Counted from the stretch's first letter, positions 19,270 to 27,894 are shown. The stretch: DNA of 64,000 nucleotides from Methylomonas sp. AM2-LC (GCF_039904985.1 NZ_CP157005.1:1674001-1738000), one strand, 5' to 3'. A program made the numbers and translations. The notes: generated by a model from the letters alone, not told the origin.

Positions 19270-21264
19270 ATGTTTAAAAAAATAACGTTTTTTGGCGCGC
19301 TATTGGCGCTGGTGGTGATTATCTTCGGTGCATATGTCAGATTGTCGAATGCTGGCTTGGGCTGTCCAGATTGGCCCGGTTGCTACGGACAGGCAATAGT
19401 GGACGACAGCGCACAATTTAAAAATGCCGCTGAACTAAGCTTTCCTGCTGCACCGCTTGATACTGGCAAAGCCTGGAAAGAAATGACACACCGCTATCTG
19501 GCGGGTGGCTTGGGTCTGATAGTACTTGCACTGCTACCCTTGGGTTGGGGGCAACCCGCGCAGCGCAAACTGGCAATCAGTTTGTTGCTGTTGGTGGTTG
19601 CACAAGCGGCGTTGGGTATGTGGACGGTTAATCTTAAAGTTATGCCGATTGTCGTGACTGCACATATGTTGTTGGGTTTTATGACTTTTTGGTTATTAAG
19701 CTGGACTTATCTACGTGGGCAAGTGGATAGTGTGCCACGCTTAATAAGCGCTGGTCCTGTATGGTTTACTCGCTTTGCCATATTGATTTTAATCCTGCAA
19801 ATAGTCTTAGGTGGCTGGGTTAGTTCCAATTACGCTGCGTTGGCTTGTAGCGATTTTCCGCGCTGTAATGGCAGTTGGTGGCCCACGGCTGATTATGAAG
19901 GCGCTTTAAACTTATTGCATGGCTTAGTGGTTGGCGATGCCTCTATCCTTGATAGTGCTGCACAATTAGCTGCTCACACCCTGCATAGACTGGGTGCGGC
20001 AGTCAGTTTTATCTTATTGTTTTTGCTGATGCTGGTGGCAACAGACCAAAAATATCCTCCTGCCGTGCGTCGATCAGGCACTCTGCTCAGCGTGCTGTTG
20101 CTGCTGCAAATTGTGCTGGGTATTCTCAATATTAAATATTCGCTACCTTTGTGGACAGCCATTGCCCATAACGCTTTTGCCGCTTTATTAATGCTACCGT
20201 TGCTGGGCATTTATTTTTACAGTAAATACAGCTTACCGGCTACTGAGGTGCAGACTCCATTAGCCGAACAGTTGCTTGATGAGAGTATTGCACAACCTTT
20301 AGAAACAATTGTATCCGCAGAAAATTTTACCGCCGTTGAGCCTGAGTCACTGTTTTTAAGACTGAAAACCCAGTTGAAAAAAACCCGTGGTGGTTTGGGG
20401 GCGGTGTTAAACAGTTTGGCGTTTGGACAAAACGCAGTAACTCGTGATTTACTGGAAGAAGTAGAAACCAGTTTATTAACAGCTGATATTGGGATGGAAA
20501 CCACTAATAATATCATCAAAAAACTGACTGAAAGTCTGGAACGCGATCAACTGAAAGATGGAGCCGCGCTTAGTCTAGCCCTGAAACAGAATCTGTATGA
20601 AATGTTACAACCCAGCAGTTTACCCTTACAAATCCCTAAACAGGATAATCCGTTTGTGATACTGGTAGTGGGTGTCAATGGTGCAGGAAAAACCACCTCT
20701 ATTGGTAAACTGGCGCACCGACTGCAAGCACAAGGCCATAGCGTCATGCTGGCTGCGGGTGATACCTTCCGTGCGGCTGCGGTTGAACAATTACAAACTT
20801 GGGGTGAAAGAAATAATGTACAGGTGGTTGCGCAGCAATCGGGTGCTGATTCGGCCTCGGTAATTTTTGATGCCTTACAATCGGCTAAAGCCAAAGGCAT
20901 TGATGTATTGATAGCTGACACAGCCGGTAGATTGCATACCAAATCCAATTTGATGGAAGAACTTAAAAAAATTAAGCGTATCATGGGTAAACTGGATGCC
21001 GATGCTCCGCATGAAGTACTACTGATTCTCGATGCGGGGACTGGTCAAAATGCCTTGTCGCAAGCTCGTTTGTTTAATGAAGCGGTAAATTTGACCGGTA
21101 TTGCCTTAACCAAACTGGATGGAACCGCTAAAGGTGGGGTTATTTTTGCACTGGCAAATCAGTTGGGTTTGCCTATTCGTTTTATCGGCGTCGGTGAAGC
21201 GATAGAGGATTTGCAGGATTTCGACGCACAAACTTTTGTGGATGCTTTGTTTGTAAAAGACTAA
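19270..21264 (+). CDS. ctaA-ftsY: Fusion: heme A synthase (CtaA/COX15) + signal recognition particle receptor FtsY
   Basis: One uninterrupted frame of 664 residues. Residues 1-320 are a complete CtaA, which oxidises the heme O methyl group: eight hydrophobic helices, the cysteine pairs 'CPDWPGC' (32/38) and 'CSDFPRC' (193/199), and heme-ligand histidines 74 ('EMTHRYLAGG'), 132 ('VTAHMLLGF'), 239 ('AHTLHRLGAA') and 300 ('IAHNAFAALL'). Residues ~321-355 are a Glu-rich linker. Residues ~358-664 are the FtsY NG domain: P-loop 'GVNGAGKTTS' (468-477), 'AAGDTFRAAAVEQL', 'DTAGRLH' (from 550) and 'TKLDGTAKGG' (614-623). FtsY normally begins with an acidic A domain; here CtaA takes its place. ftsE starts 4 bases downstream. 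A stop or frameshift was not seen at the junction. An in-frame GTG in the linker could give free FtsY, but its ribosome site is weak. ctaB (cyoE) is not in the window. Confidence 0.9.
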   Translation: MFKKITFFGALLALVVIIFGAYVRLSNAGLGCPDWPGCYGQAIVDDSAQFKNAAELSFPAAPLDTGKAWKEMTHRYLAGGLGLIVLALLPLGWGQPAQRKLAISLLLLVVAQAALGMWTVNLKVMPIVVTAHMLLGFMTFWLLSWTYLRGQVDSVPRLISAGPVWFTRFAILILILQIVLGGWVSSNYAALACSDFPRCNGSWWPTADYEGALNLLHGLVVGDASILDSAAQLAAHTLHRLGAAVSFILLFLLMLVATDQKYPPAVRRSGTLLSVLLLLQIVLGILNIKYSLPLWTAIAHNAFAALLMLPLLGIYFYSKYSLPATEVQTPLAEQLLDESIAQPLETIVSAENFTAVEPESLFLRLKTQLKKTRGGLGAVLNSLAFGQNAVTRDLLEEVETSLLTADIGMETTNNIIKKLTESLERDQLKDGAALSLALKQNLYEMLQPSSLPLQIPKQDNPFVILVVGVNGAGKTTSIGKLAHRLQAQGHSVMLAAGDTFRAAAVEQLQTWGERNNVQVVAQQSGADSASVIFDALQSAKAKGIDVLIADTAGRLHTKSNLMEELKKIKRIMGKLDADAPHEVLLILDAGTGQNALSQARLFNEAVNLTGIALTKLDGTAKGGVIFALANQLGLPIRFIGVGEAIEDLQDFDAQTFVDALFVKD

Positions 21265-21268
21265 AACT

Positions 21269-21931
21269 ATGTTGAGATTCGAGCACGTTTTTAAACGTTA
21301 TCCCGATGCTGGCGAAGCGTTGTCGGATGTTAGCTTTCACCTGGAACGCGGTGAGATGGCTTTTTTAACGGGCCGCTCTGGAGCGGGCAAAAGTACGCTG
21401 TTAAAGTTAATCGCCATGATGGAGCAGACCACCCGTGGTACTGTCTCTTTAGATGGGCAGAATATCAGTCGCATTAGTGATCGGCGTATCCCTTATATGC
21501 GCCGTAACCTTGGGCTGATATTTCAAGATTACAAGCTGTTGAATGACAGAACCGTATTTGATAATGTTGCTTTGCCCTTAATTGTGTGTGGTGTCAGTCA
21601 TCAAGAGATTTCGCGGCGGGTGAGGGCAGCACTGGACAAAGTCAGTTTGTTGGGCAAAGAATGGAAATATCCGCTGGCTTTGTCGGGCGGTGAACAGCAG
21701 CGTGTGGGGATTGCCCGCGCCATTGTTAATAAGCCTAAGCTGATCCTGGCGGATGAACCCACCGGGAACCTAGATCCTGATTTGTCTGCTGAAGTAATGC
21801 ACATGTTTGAAGAGTTTATCCAGGTAGGCGTTACGGTATTAATCGCCACGCATGATATCGAGTTAATCAATAGCCTTGGGCATCGGGTATTAACCCTGGA
21901 TAAAGGCCATTTAATAACGGGTGGCATATGA
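21269..21931 (+). CDS. ftsE: Cell division ABC transporter ATPase FtsE
   Basis: FtsE with FtsX forms an ABC-type complex at the division septum that activates peptidoglycan hydrolases through EnvC. The 220-residue protein has Walker A 'GRSGAGKSTLLK', the Q-loop in 'LIFQDYKLL', the signature 'LSGGEQQRVGIARAI', Walker B 'LILADEPTGNLDP' and the switch His in 'IATHD'. It opens 'MLRFEHVFKRYPDAGEAL', usual for FtsE. It overlaps ftsX by 4 bases (ATGA) and follows the ftsY part of the fusion, preserving the standard ftsY-ftsE-ftsX order. Confidence 0.97.
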   Translation: MLRFEHVFKRYPDAGEALSDVSFHLERGEMAFLTGRSGAGKSTLLKLIAMMEQTTRGTVSLDGQNISRISDRRIPYMRRNLGLIFQDYKLLNDRTVFDNVALPLIVCGVSHQEISRRVRAALDKVSLLGKEWKYPLALSGGEQQRVGIARAIVNKPKLILADEPTGNLDPDLSAEVMHMFEEFIQVGVTVLIATHDIELINSLGHRVLTLDKGHLITGGI

Positions 21932-22890
21932 AAGCAAGACGCGCCAAAGGTTTTATCGACCGTATCAAAGAAAAACTGGAAGCCTATCTGCTGAACCATG
22001 CACATGGTTTGTTTTCCAGCTTAGGGCGTTTGAGTAGAACGCCGTATACCACCGCTATGACGGTATTGGTGTTGACGGTTGCTATTTCACTGGCAGGTGG
22101 TTTTTATATTGTGGTTGCCAATATTCAGCAGCTAACGGGCAATCTGCAAGCCACTAACCAGATGTCGTTATTTTTAATGGATAACATTAACGAAAACGTG
22201 GGCCAGAAGTTGGCCGACCAGATTCGGCAAAACCTGAATGTAGAATCGGTAAAATTCATCAGCAAAAAACAAGCGATGGACGAGTTTAAACAAAATAGTG
22301 GTTTTGGCGATGCGCTAAACGCTTTGGATACTAATCCGTTGCCGAATGTGATACAGGTATTGCCCAGAAATACCCTGGAAAATAACGACGAAGTGAGTAA
22401 ATTGTTAACCGAATTTAAGCAAATGCCGCAAGTGGCGTTAGTGCAGGTGGATATGCAATGGATGGAGCGTTTGCAGACCATTATGACTATTGCCAGTCGG
22501 GGTGTTACGCTGGTAGCTATTTTATTGAGCTTTGCTGTTACCTTTATTACTGGTAATACCATACGTTTGGAATTACAGAATCGCCAGAACGAAGTATTTA
22601 TTTCCAAACTAGTCGGTGCCACGCTGGCCTTTATTCAGCGTCCGTTTCTATACACTGGCTTTTGGCTGGGTTTTCTGTCGGGTTTTTTAGGCTGGGTGGT
22701 GATTACCATTATGTTGTTTTTAATCGAATCGCCCGTAGAAAAACTATCCAGCCTCTACAACAGCAATTTTCAGCTGTTATTTTTAAGTTTTTCTGAGTTT
22801 TTACTGATGCTAATCATTTCGTCATTTTTGTCCATATTGGGTGCCGGAGTGGTTTTGCATGTTCAGTTACGTCAATTAAAACCACAATAA
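21928..22890 (+). CDS. ftsX: Cell division protein FtsX
   Basis: The membrane partner of FtsE, 320 residues. It has a cytoplasmic N-terminal part, a first helix 'TAMTVLVLTVAISLAGGFYI', a periplasmic loop of about 100 residues with 'NQMSLFLMDNINE' (the region that contacts EnvC in enterics), and three C-terminal helices around 'IASRGVTLVAILLSFAVTFI', 'GFWLGFLSGFLGWVVITIML' and the last 25 residues. The segment 'NTIRLELQNRQNEVFISKLV' is the FtsX/MacB coupling motif. In E. coli rpoH follows; here ycgN follows after 4 bases instead. Confidence 0.96.
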   Translation: MKARRAKGFIDRIKEKLEAYLLNHAHGLFSSLGRLSRTPYTTAMTVLVLTVAISLAGGFYIVVANIQQLTGNLQATNQMSLFLMDNINENVGQKLADQIRQNLNVESVKFISKKQAMDEFKQNSGFGDALNALDTNPLPNVIQVLPRNTLENNDEVSKLLTEFKQMPQVALVQVDMQWMERLQTIMTIASRGVTLVAILLSFAVTFITGNTIRLELQNRQNEVFISKLVGATLAFIQRPFLYTGFWLGFLSGFLGWVVITIMLFLIESPVEKLSSLYNSNFQLLFLSFSEFLLMLIISSFLSILGAGVVLHVQLRQLKPQ

Positions 22891-22894
22891 GCTG

Positions 22895-23326
22895 ATGAAG
22901 TTCTGGGAAAGCAAAACACTGGCAGAAATGACCACAGAAGAATGGGAATCGTTATGCGATAACTGTGGCAAATGTTGTTTACATAAGCTAGAAGACGAAG
23001 ATACCGGCGAAATTGCTTTTACGCGAGTGGTCTGTGAATTTATCGATCTGGAAAGCTGCCGCTGTACCCGTTATAAGGACCGCACTATTCTGGTGCCAGA
23101 CTGTATCGATCTTAAACAGCACGATTTTGCTGCTTATACCTGGCTACCGGCCACCTGCGCCTATCGCCTGTTAACCGATGGCAAACCCTTACCAGATTGG
23201 CATCCGTTAATCAGCGGTACTGCTGAGTCGGTGAAAGATGCTGGCGTATCCATTACCAGCTATGCCATTAAAGAATCGCAAGTGGAGGATTTGGAAGATC
23301 ATATTATTGCTTGGTTGGATAAGTGA
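22895..23326 (+). CDS. ycgN: UPF0260 family cysteine-cluster protein (YcgN)
   Basis: A 143-residue protein of the UPF0260/YcgN family. The cysteine cluster is visible in 'CDNCGKCCLHKLED' and continues with 'VVCEFIDLESCRCTRY' and 'VPDCIDL'; 'WLPATCAYRLL' is another family block. The arrangement suggests a Zn or Fe-S site, as in the wider YkgJ family, but the function is unknown. It starts 4 bases after ftsX and may share its message. The product is complete at both ends. Confidence 0.9.
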   Translation: MKFWESKTLAEMTTEEWESLCDNCGKCCLHKLEDEDTGEIAFTRVVCEFIDLESCRCTRYKDRTILVPDCIDLKQHDFAAYTWLPATCAYRLLTDGKPLPDWHPLISGTAESVKDAGVSITSYAIKESQVEDLEDHIIAWLDK

Positions 23327-23408
23327 TTTGATTCTTTTCCATCAAGTCCATAAGATGCAATCAAAACACATATGTTTATTAGCAAGCTTATGGTAGCCAT
23401 CGAAAAAT

Positions 23409-24356
23409 TTATTGCTCGAAAATATCCTCAAGTTGACTGGCATCCAGCGCCCGATCAAACCAAATTTCAATTTCTGTAAGGGAGGCGTTGGCGATTTTGG
23501 CTGTAATATACGGGGAAATTGCTCCAAAACGTTTGGCCAATACTTTTTGCAGTGCAAGCATTTCGCCTTCTGCCTTGCCTTCTGCCTTGCCTTCTGCTTT
23601 ATAAGCAAGCGCCCATTCTTCCATTTTATCTGCCAACATAACTTTTAGCTCCAATAAATCATTAACTTCGGGTATTAAAATAGCGTATTTTTTATCGCGC
23701 AGCAAAGTTTTTCGTATCCAGCGAGCAAAGATGCGGCTTAAGTCCGGACGGTCGATTAGCCAAGACTGCAAGCTGGTGATCAATTCCTGTACCGCCGTAG
23801 GCGAAACAGGATGTTCCAGGCGGAATACGGCCGCTACCAAATTCTTAAGCGATGCCAAATCACTATCTGCGTAAGTGTTTTCGTCTACCAAATAATAAGC
23901 GACACTGGGAATGAGTTTTTCCATCATGCCAGGAGCAGCTTCTATCAAGTCTTGGATATTTAAAGGGGCAGTCCAGTTCCGTTTGCCATTGTAGAGCACG
24001 ATAGGCAGTATAGGCGGCAAGCGCCCATTCGCCAAAACCTCCCCCTGCTTAATCAATGACTGATAGAGCAGCCCTATATACACCATCATGCGCAACGCCA
24101 TGTATTTATCTACACGACTTTGGAATTCGATCAGCACATACAAATATACCCAGCGTTCACCCACTTTTACTCGCCAAATGACATCTTCATGTCGCTGGGC
24201 AAAATCTTCTGTAACAAAGCTGGCATTGACAGCCTCCAGAGATGTGTAGTCCAGGGAATGTAGCCATTCGTCTGGCACAAAACCTAAAATAAGATCACGC
24301 ACCAATTCAGGATTGGAAAAAAGCGCTTTATAACTGCCGTCATGATTATTTTGCAT
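23409..24356 (-). CDS. Rpn-family PD-(D/E)XK nuclease / putative transposase
   Basis: A 315-residue protein of the Rpn (recombination-promoting nuclease, formerly transposase_31) family. It opens 'MQNNHDGSYKALFSNPELV', the usual family start ('H D x x Y K x L F'). The nuclease core shows 'HEDVIWRVK' and 'YLYVLIEFQSRVDKYMALRM', where Asp and Glu-x-Gln are the PD-(D/E)XK residues. Near the C-terminus a run of three KAEG units (from 12-bp DNA repeats at 23565-23600) precedes 'LQKVLAKRFGAI', another family trait. No ribosome site is obvious at ATG 24356. It lies alone, convergent with ycgN, next to an apparently decayed regulator, and looks like a mobile or accessory gene. Confidence 0.88.
   Translation of the reverse strand: MQNNHDGSYKALFSNPELVRDLILGFVPDEWLHSLDYTSLEAVNASFVTEDFAQRHEDVIWRVKVGERWVYLYVLIEFQSRVDKYMALRMMVYIGLLYQSLIKQGEVLANGRLPPILPIVLYNGKRNWTAPLNIQDLIEAAPGMMEKLIPSVAYYLVDENTYADSDLASLKNLVAAVFRLEHPVSPTAVQELITSLQSWLIDRPDLSRIFARWIRKTLLRDKKYAILIPEVNDLLELKVMLADKMEEWALAYKAEGKAEGKAEGEMLALQKVLAKRFGAISPYITAKIANASLTEIEIWFDRALDASQLEDIFEQ
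23565..23600. repeat. Three tandem 12-bp units inside the Rpn-family gene
   Basis: The unit GCCTTCTGCCTT occurs twice exactly and once with one change (GCCTTCTGCTTT). Read on the minus strand it encodes the repeated KAEG tetrapeptides. A multiple of three keeps the frame, so copy number can vary without breaking the gene. Confidence 0.9.
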
Positions 24357-24776
24357 CGAGAAAATAGTAATTAACTTAAATTTTTGCGAAAAACTGAAAG
24401 TTTTTTTAAAGTGTACAGTAAACAGAACCCTTTCGACGTGATAGATTTTGACAAATGGTATTAGTCTTTATGTTTTGAAAAACAGCACCCCCGTCAAGTT
24501 CTTTCAATATTAGTTTCTGCATCAAAATTCTTGTCTGTATTTTCGATCGTTTTAAGCTGGATTTCTAAAATTTGATACGTGCAGATCATGCCTCGGAACT
24601 CTTTGCCTATTGGGGCAATAATCTGATTTTTTGGCTTAGACTAAGCCTGTCAATATGAAACGCTTTATGTGTCTTTTTATCAATTTTTCTGCGCAGCTCG
24701 TCGCATGTGAAAAAGGCGATAATGCCTTGTCCATACAGAAACACCAAGCAGCTTAGAAAATTGGCGCTGAGTTGGT
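24357..24776. other. Intergenic stretch with a degenerate HTH reading frame
   Basis: About 420 bases without an intact gene. At its right end, minus strand from 24772 downward, a frame shifted by one from the small gene at 24777-24989 reads 'TQRQFSKLLGVSVWT', which looks like the helix-turn-helix of HigA-like XRE regulators; it then loses the pattern. The rest is AT-rich and shows nothing I recognise. Confidence 0.4.
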
Positions 24777-24989
24777 CTAGTATTTATGTGTGTGCTGGTA
24801 CGCTAAGGTCATTATTTCATTTCTCACTAAAGAGCCATCAGCCAATGTTACCAATCGGCGAATTTTGCCATCCGCTTGTAGTAAAAACTCGGTTTTTCTT
24901 CCCCAGACTCCATCTTTCATCTGTCTAACAGATTCCAGTAGTTTTTCACCTAGCTCTTCACCGTACATAGTGGTATTAGATTTAGACAT
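24777..24989 (-). CDS. Small protein with antitoxin-like N-terminus, possibly a gene remnant
   Basis: A 70-residue frame with a good ribosome site (AAGGAGA, 10 bases before ATG 24989). The first part, 'EELGEKLLESVRQMKDG', resembles the N-terminus of HigA-type regulators that continue into an XRE helix-turn-helix. Here the frame goes on with 'LVTLADGSLVRNEIMTL' and stops, while HTH-like sequence follows in another frame (24772 downward). It is therefore either a short independent protein or the front of a frameshifted antitoxin. No partner toxin is recognised nearby. Confidence 0.45.
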   Translation of the reverse strand: MSKSNTTMYGEELGEKLLESVRQMKDGVWGRKTEFLLQADGKIRRLVTLADGSLVRNEIMTLAYQHTHKY

Positions 24990-25068
24990 AACTAATTGTC
25001 TCCTTGATAGCTTTCAATAAACGCCCTGGTATATAGACTTGCTCATTCTTTCTCTTGAGTAAGCGGTT

Positions 25069-26490
25069 TTATTGGTTCTCTCCACCCTCGGCTGTTTTAT
25101 TACTTTTTTTCAAAGTACTCCCCGCTGGCTTAAAGGTATGCAAATCCACTTTAGACTCGGTAGTTTGTTCCGCACAGCCCCAATTCAAGCGTTGATCTTG
25201 CGTATAACGTTTGCCCAATTGCCAGGAAATTTCTGCCCGTGCCAGTTCCACACCCAGATAAAAAGCATGTCCACCATCGCTTTCAACGTGTAGTTTTGGA
25301 TATAAGTCAAACGGGTCTAGAGCGGTATGCATACCATCCCGATTAAACACATGTAAGCCGTTGCTACTGGTCTGTATACGGTAGCTGGGGTCTTTAATTT
25401 CAGCGGCAATAGCAGCTATTTCGTCCTGACTATAGGGGAATGGGGCGGTATCATGCACGGTAAGCAAGTCTGCACTGATGTGTTTGGGTAAGCTGTTTTG
25501 TTGTTTGGCGGCATACATGATGCGTCGTGCACGGTCTGCTTCACGAATGGCGCGACACGCATGTTTGCTCACTTCGGTTGCCAAAATATGATTAATGTTC
25601 AATTCGGAGCAGATGCCTAACAACAGGGCATTCATACCCACTGTGTCTGCGTGGGTCAGTTCGGTAATATTGCCCACTCCCAGCATCATTTCAACGTCTG
25701 GATAGCGTTGCCTAAAATTATGGTTACGTACGATGGATTCGGTAAAACCGAAATGGATGGGGTCTAAAATCGGGTCGACAATAAAGGCGCGGTTTTTAGC
25801 TTGTAAAATCTGTATGGATTTATCCAGCGAAGTTAAATCGCCGTGCTGATCAGGAATCACAATCGGTGTGGCTGCTACTTCATCGGCTACCCATAGGGTC
25901 GAGCTGGTCAGGCTCAGCATATAATCGGCTCCAGCCTTGCCGCCAGCGATCAGGTCGCTGCTGTCCAGAGAGTCGATGCTGACTTTAAAACCAGCCTGTT
26001 TTAAGCTGCTAATCGCTTCGCTTAAATGTGGAAACTGCACGCCGGGCTGACAACCAATGTCGATGACATCGGCACCATTGCTTTGGTAATAGTGGGCGCG
26101 TTCCAAAATGGCTTCGATACTCAGAAAGGGCGCGTCTACAATTTCGGCAAAAATTTTAGTTTGATACTGATTTAAATCATAGTGATGGGCATTTTTACCA
26201 AAATACAGGGGTAAATCTTTTACTTCTTCAGGTCCACGTTCTACCGGAATGCCAATTTGCTCGGATAAAACCGCAAGATCACCTCTGCACCTGCCCGGTA
26301 TGATCATGCGCGTTGCGCCAAATGTATCTTTTAGGCGGCGCGCAATCATTTCAGTCGTCATTAACGCCGCTACTTTTACGCCCATCTCCAAGACTCTGTA
26401 GCTAAATTCCGGCTGCATAGCGGCCAGAATTTGGCGTAATTGTTTTTCGGCTAATTTACCGGTTAAAAACAGGATGCGCTCTTCTGTCAT
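25069..26490 (-). CDS. Dihydropteroate synthase-like protein (DUF6513), H4MPT-associated
   Basis: A 473-residue protein related to dihydropteroate synthase, of the type found in methylotrophs with the tetrahydromethanopterin C1 pathway. The N-terminal ~120 residues ('MTEERILFLTGKLAEKQLR') are the DUF6513-type extension; the TIM-barrel core follows with 'NGADVIDIGCQPGVQFPH', 'FKVSIDSLDSSDLIAGGKAG' and 'FIVDPILDPIHFGF', matching pterin-binding blocks. A biosynthetic role in methanopterin is the usual proposal; direct proof is not known to me. Its ATG overlaps the stop of the flavoprotein gene upstream by 4 bases, so the two work together. A C-terminal polar tail of ~40 residues appears extra. 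Confidence 0.85.
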   Translation of the reverse strand: MTEERILFLTGKLAEKQLRQILAAMQPEFSYRVLEMGVKVAALMTTEMIARRLKDTFGATRMIIPGRCRGDLAVLSEQIGIPVERGPEEVKDLPLYFGKNAHHYDLNQYQTKIFAEIVDAPFLSIEAILERAHYYQSNGADVIDIGCQPGVQFPHLSEAISSLKQAGFKVSIDSLDSSDLIAGGKAGADYMLSLTSSTLWVADEVAATPIVIPDQHGDLTSLDKSIQILQAKNRAFIVDPILDPIHFGFTESIVRNHNFRQRYPDVEMMLGVGNITELTHADTVGMNALLLGICSELNINHILATEVSKHACRAIREADRARRIMYAAKQQNSLPKHISADLLTVHDTAPFPYSQDEIAAIAAEIKDPSYRIQTSSNGLHVFNRDGMHTALDPFDLYPKLHVESDGGHAFYLGVELARAEISWQLGKRYTQDQRLNWGCAEQTTESKVDLHTFKPAGSTLKKSNKTAEGGENQ

Positions 26491-27026
26491 AACAATGAGG
26501 TTAGACGTTGATTGACAGCTATTTTTAATGCATCGACACTGTCCACTACCTGAGTGTAGGGAAAATGACGTAATTTGGCGGTGGCTTCCAAATCGATAGG
26601 GCGCGGATAAACCATTACTTTACGGTGACCAGGGGCTGTAGTTTCCATGGTTGGCGCAATATCGCAAGGGTAGACGATGCTGTTAATCCGGCATTTGCCT
26701 GCTTGAGAATACAGGTTGGTAACCAGTGAGTCAGCAATGCCCAGCACGCATTTAGCCACAGTATTAGAGGTGGTTGGGGCCATAATTAAGGTGTGATAAT
26801 AACCTTTATAAAATAAGCCGACTGGTGGTGCAGAGGCTGCTTTGTCTCGATAGACAGGTATGGTGTCTTTAAGTGATTTAAGCTCTATACCATACATTTT
26901 CAGCACTTCTTCACCCGCTTGACTAAGGTATAAATCGACATTATCCAGAGTCAGCATAAACTCAAGACATTCTTCAATATAGTGGCCAGAGCCAGTAAGG
27001 GCCCAGGCAATACGGGGTGCAGACAT
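26487..27026 (-). CDS. DmrB-like dihydromethanopterin reductase / flavoprotein
   Basis: A 179-residue protein of the flavoprotein family (UbiX/Dfp-like fold). 'MSAPRIAWALTGSGHYIEE' provides the N-terminal flavin loop, and 'LIMAPTTSNTVAKCVLGIAD' is the family's second flavin-binding stretch. In methylotrophs and methanogens such proteins reduce dihydromethanopterin to tetrahydromethanopterin (DmrB). It is the first gene of a pair with the dihydropteroate synthase-like gene (4-base overlap), which supports the pterin assignment. Alternative: a generic archaeoflavoprotein-type redox protein. Confidence 0.75.
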   Translation of the reverse strand: MSAPRIAWALTGSGHYIEECLEFMLTLDNVDLYLSQAGEEVLKMYGIELKSLKDTIPVYRDKAASAPPVGLFYKGYYHTLIMAPTTSNTVAKCVLGIADSLVTNLYSQAGKCRINSIVYPCDIAPTMETTAPGHRKVMVYPRPIDLEATAKLRHFPYTQVVDSVDALKIAVNQRLTSLL

Positions 27027-27123
27027 GGTGTTTAGCTAAAGCTACAAAAAGGCTGCATTATACGTTAATGCATAAGGGCTATGGTTTTGGATTGTTACAA
27101 TCCACCGAAAAGTTATTTTAGAC

Positions 27124-27822
27124 TTAAGCCCTGGCACAAACCCACACGTCCACTCTGCTAATACCACTTTGTTTTAGAACTTTGGCTAACGAGGCTACGC
27201 TGGCTCCTGTGGTCATCACATCATCAAGAATGGCTACATGTTGTACATTCAGGGGTTTGATTACCTGGAAAGCCTTGTGCATATTTTTATGGCGTTGTTT
27301 GGCAGGTAAGCTGGTTTGATGGGCCGTGTCACGTTGCCGGATACAGCTGGATAGGTCTAGAGGAATCGCTAGTTTTTTAGATACATGGCGGGCAATTTCG
27401 ATGGACTGATTAAATTGCCGTTCCCGATAACGGTTGATATGTAAGGGCATGGGGATGATAGATTCCGGAAACTGCGCGTTGCTGGCCAGATGTTGCGCTA
27501 ATAAATTGCCTAATAAACGCGCGTTTTTATATTGCTGGGCAAATTTTAGTTGCGTCACCAGATAGCGCATGTGGCCTTGATATAAAAATGGAGCCAATGT
27601 GTCGTCAAAATCGGGTGTTTCGCTTAGACAATGACCACATAATTGCGGTGCGGTTACCTCAAAATCAAAACTTTCTGCACAGCGATAACAGCAGTGTAAG
27701 TTACGGGGTAGCTCCTCAAAACAGTCTTTGCACAAGTCAAACTCCCCAAAACCAGTGTCTTCGCATAAGATACAACGTGGCGGAAGTAATTTGTTCTGTA
27801 TAATATTAAGCCAGTTGTTCAC
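27124..27822 (-). CDS. comF: ComF family protein (phosphoribosyltransferase-like)
   Basis: ComF/GntX proteins support DNA uptake and use of DNA as nutrient. The 232-residue protein has an N-terminal zinc-finger-like region with cysteine pairs ('PPRCILCED', 'LCKDCFEELPR', 'CCYRCAES', 'LCGHCLSE') and a C-terminal PRTase domain with 'RYRERQFNQSIEIAR' and the PRPP-binding loop 'VAILDDVMTTGASVASLA'. GTG 27822 is the start; no strong ribosome site is seen. It is divergent from bioB, a neighbourhood shared by many Gammaproteobacteria. Confidence 0.92.
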   Translation of the reverse strand: MNNWLNIIQNKLLPPRCILCEDTGFGEFDLCKDCFEELPRNLHCCYRCAESFDFEVTAPQLCGHCLSETPDFDDTLAPFLYQGHMRYLVTQLKFAQQYKNARLLGNLLAQHLASNAQFPESIIPMPLHINRYRERQFNQSIEIARHVSKKLAIPLDLSSCIRQRDTAHQTSLPAKQRHKNMHKAFQVIKPLNVQHVAILDDVMTTGASVASLAKVLKQSGISRVDVWVCARA

Positions 27823-27894
27823 TAAATTTTATTAAATAGGTTGATAAGTGGTTTTTACTACTATTAAGCCTGAATTTGCTTGGAGATGGTCAGA

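Noticed and set aside
23342..23608. 88-codon minus-strand frame at the end of the Rpn gene
   Set aside because: Overlaps the Rpn C-terminus in another frame and merely re-reads the 12-bp repeats as Lys-Ala-Arg-Gln.
24707..25020. Two plus-strand frames opposite the small regulator-like gene
   Set aside because: Both lack ribosome sites and lie antisense to a frame with a good ribosome site.
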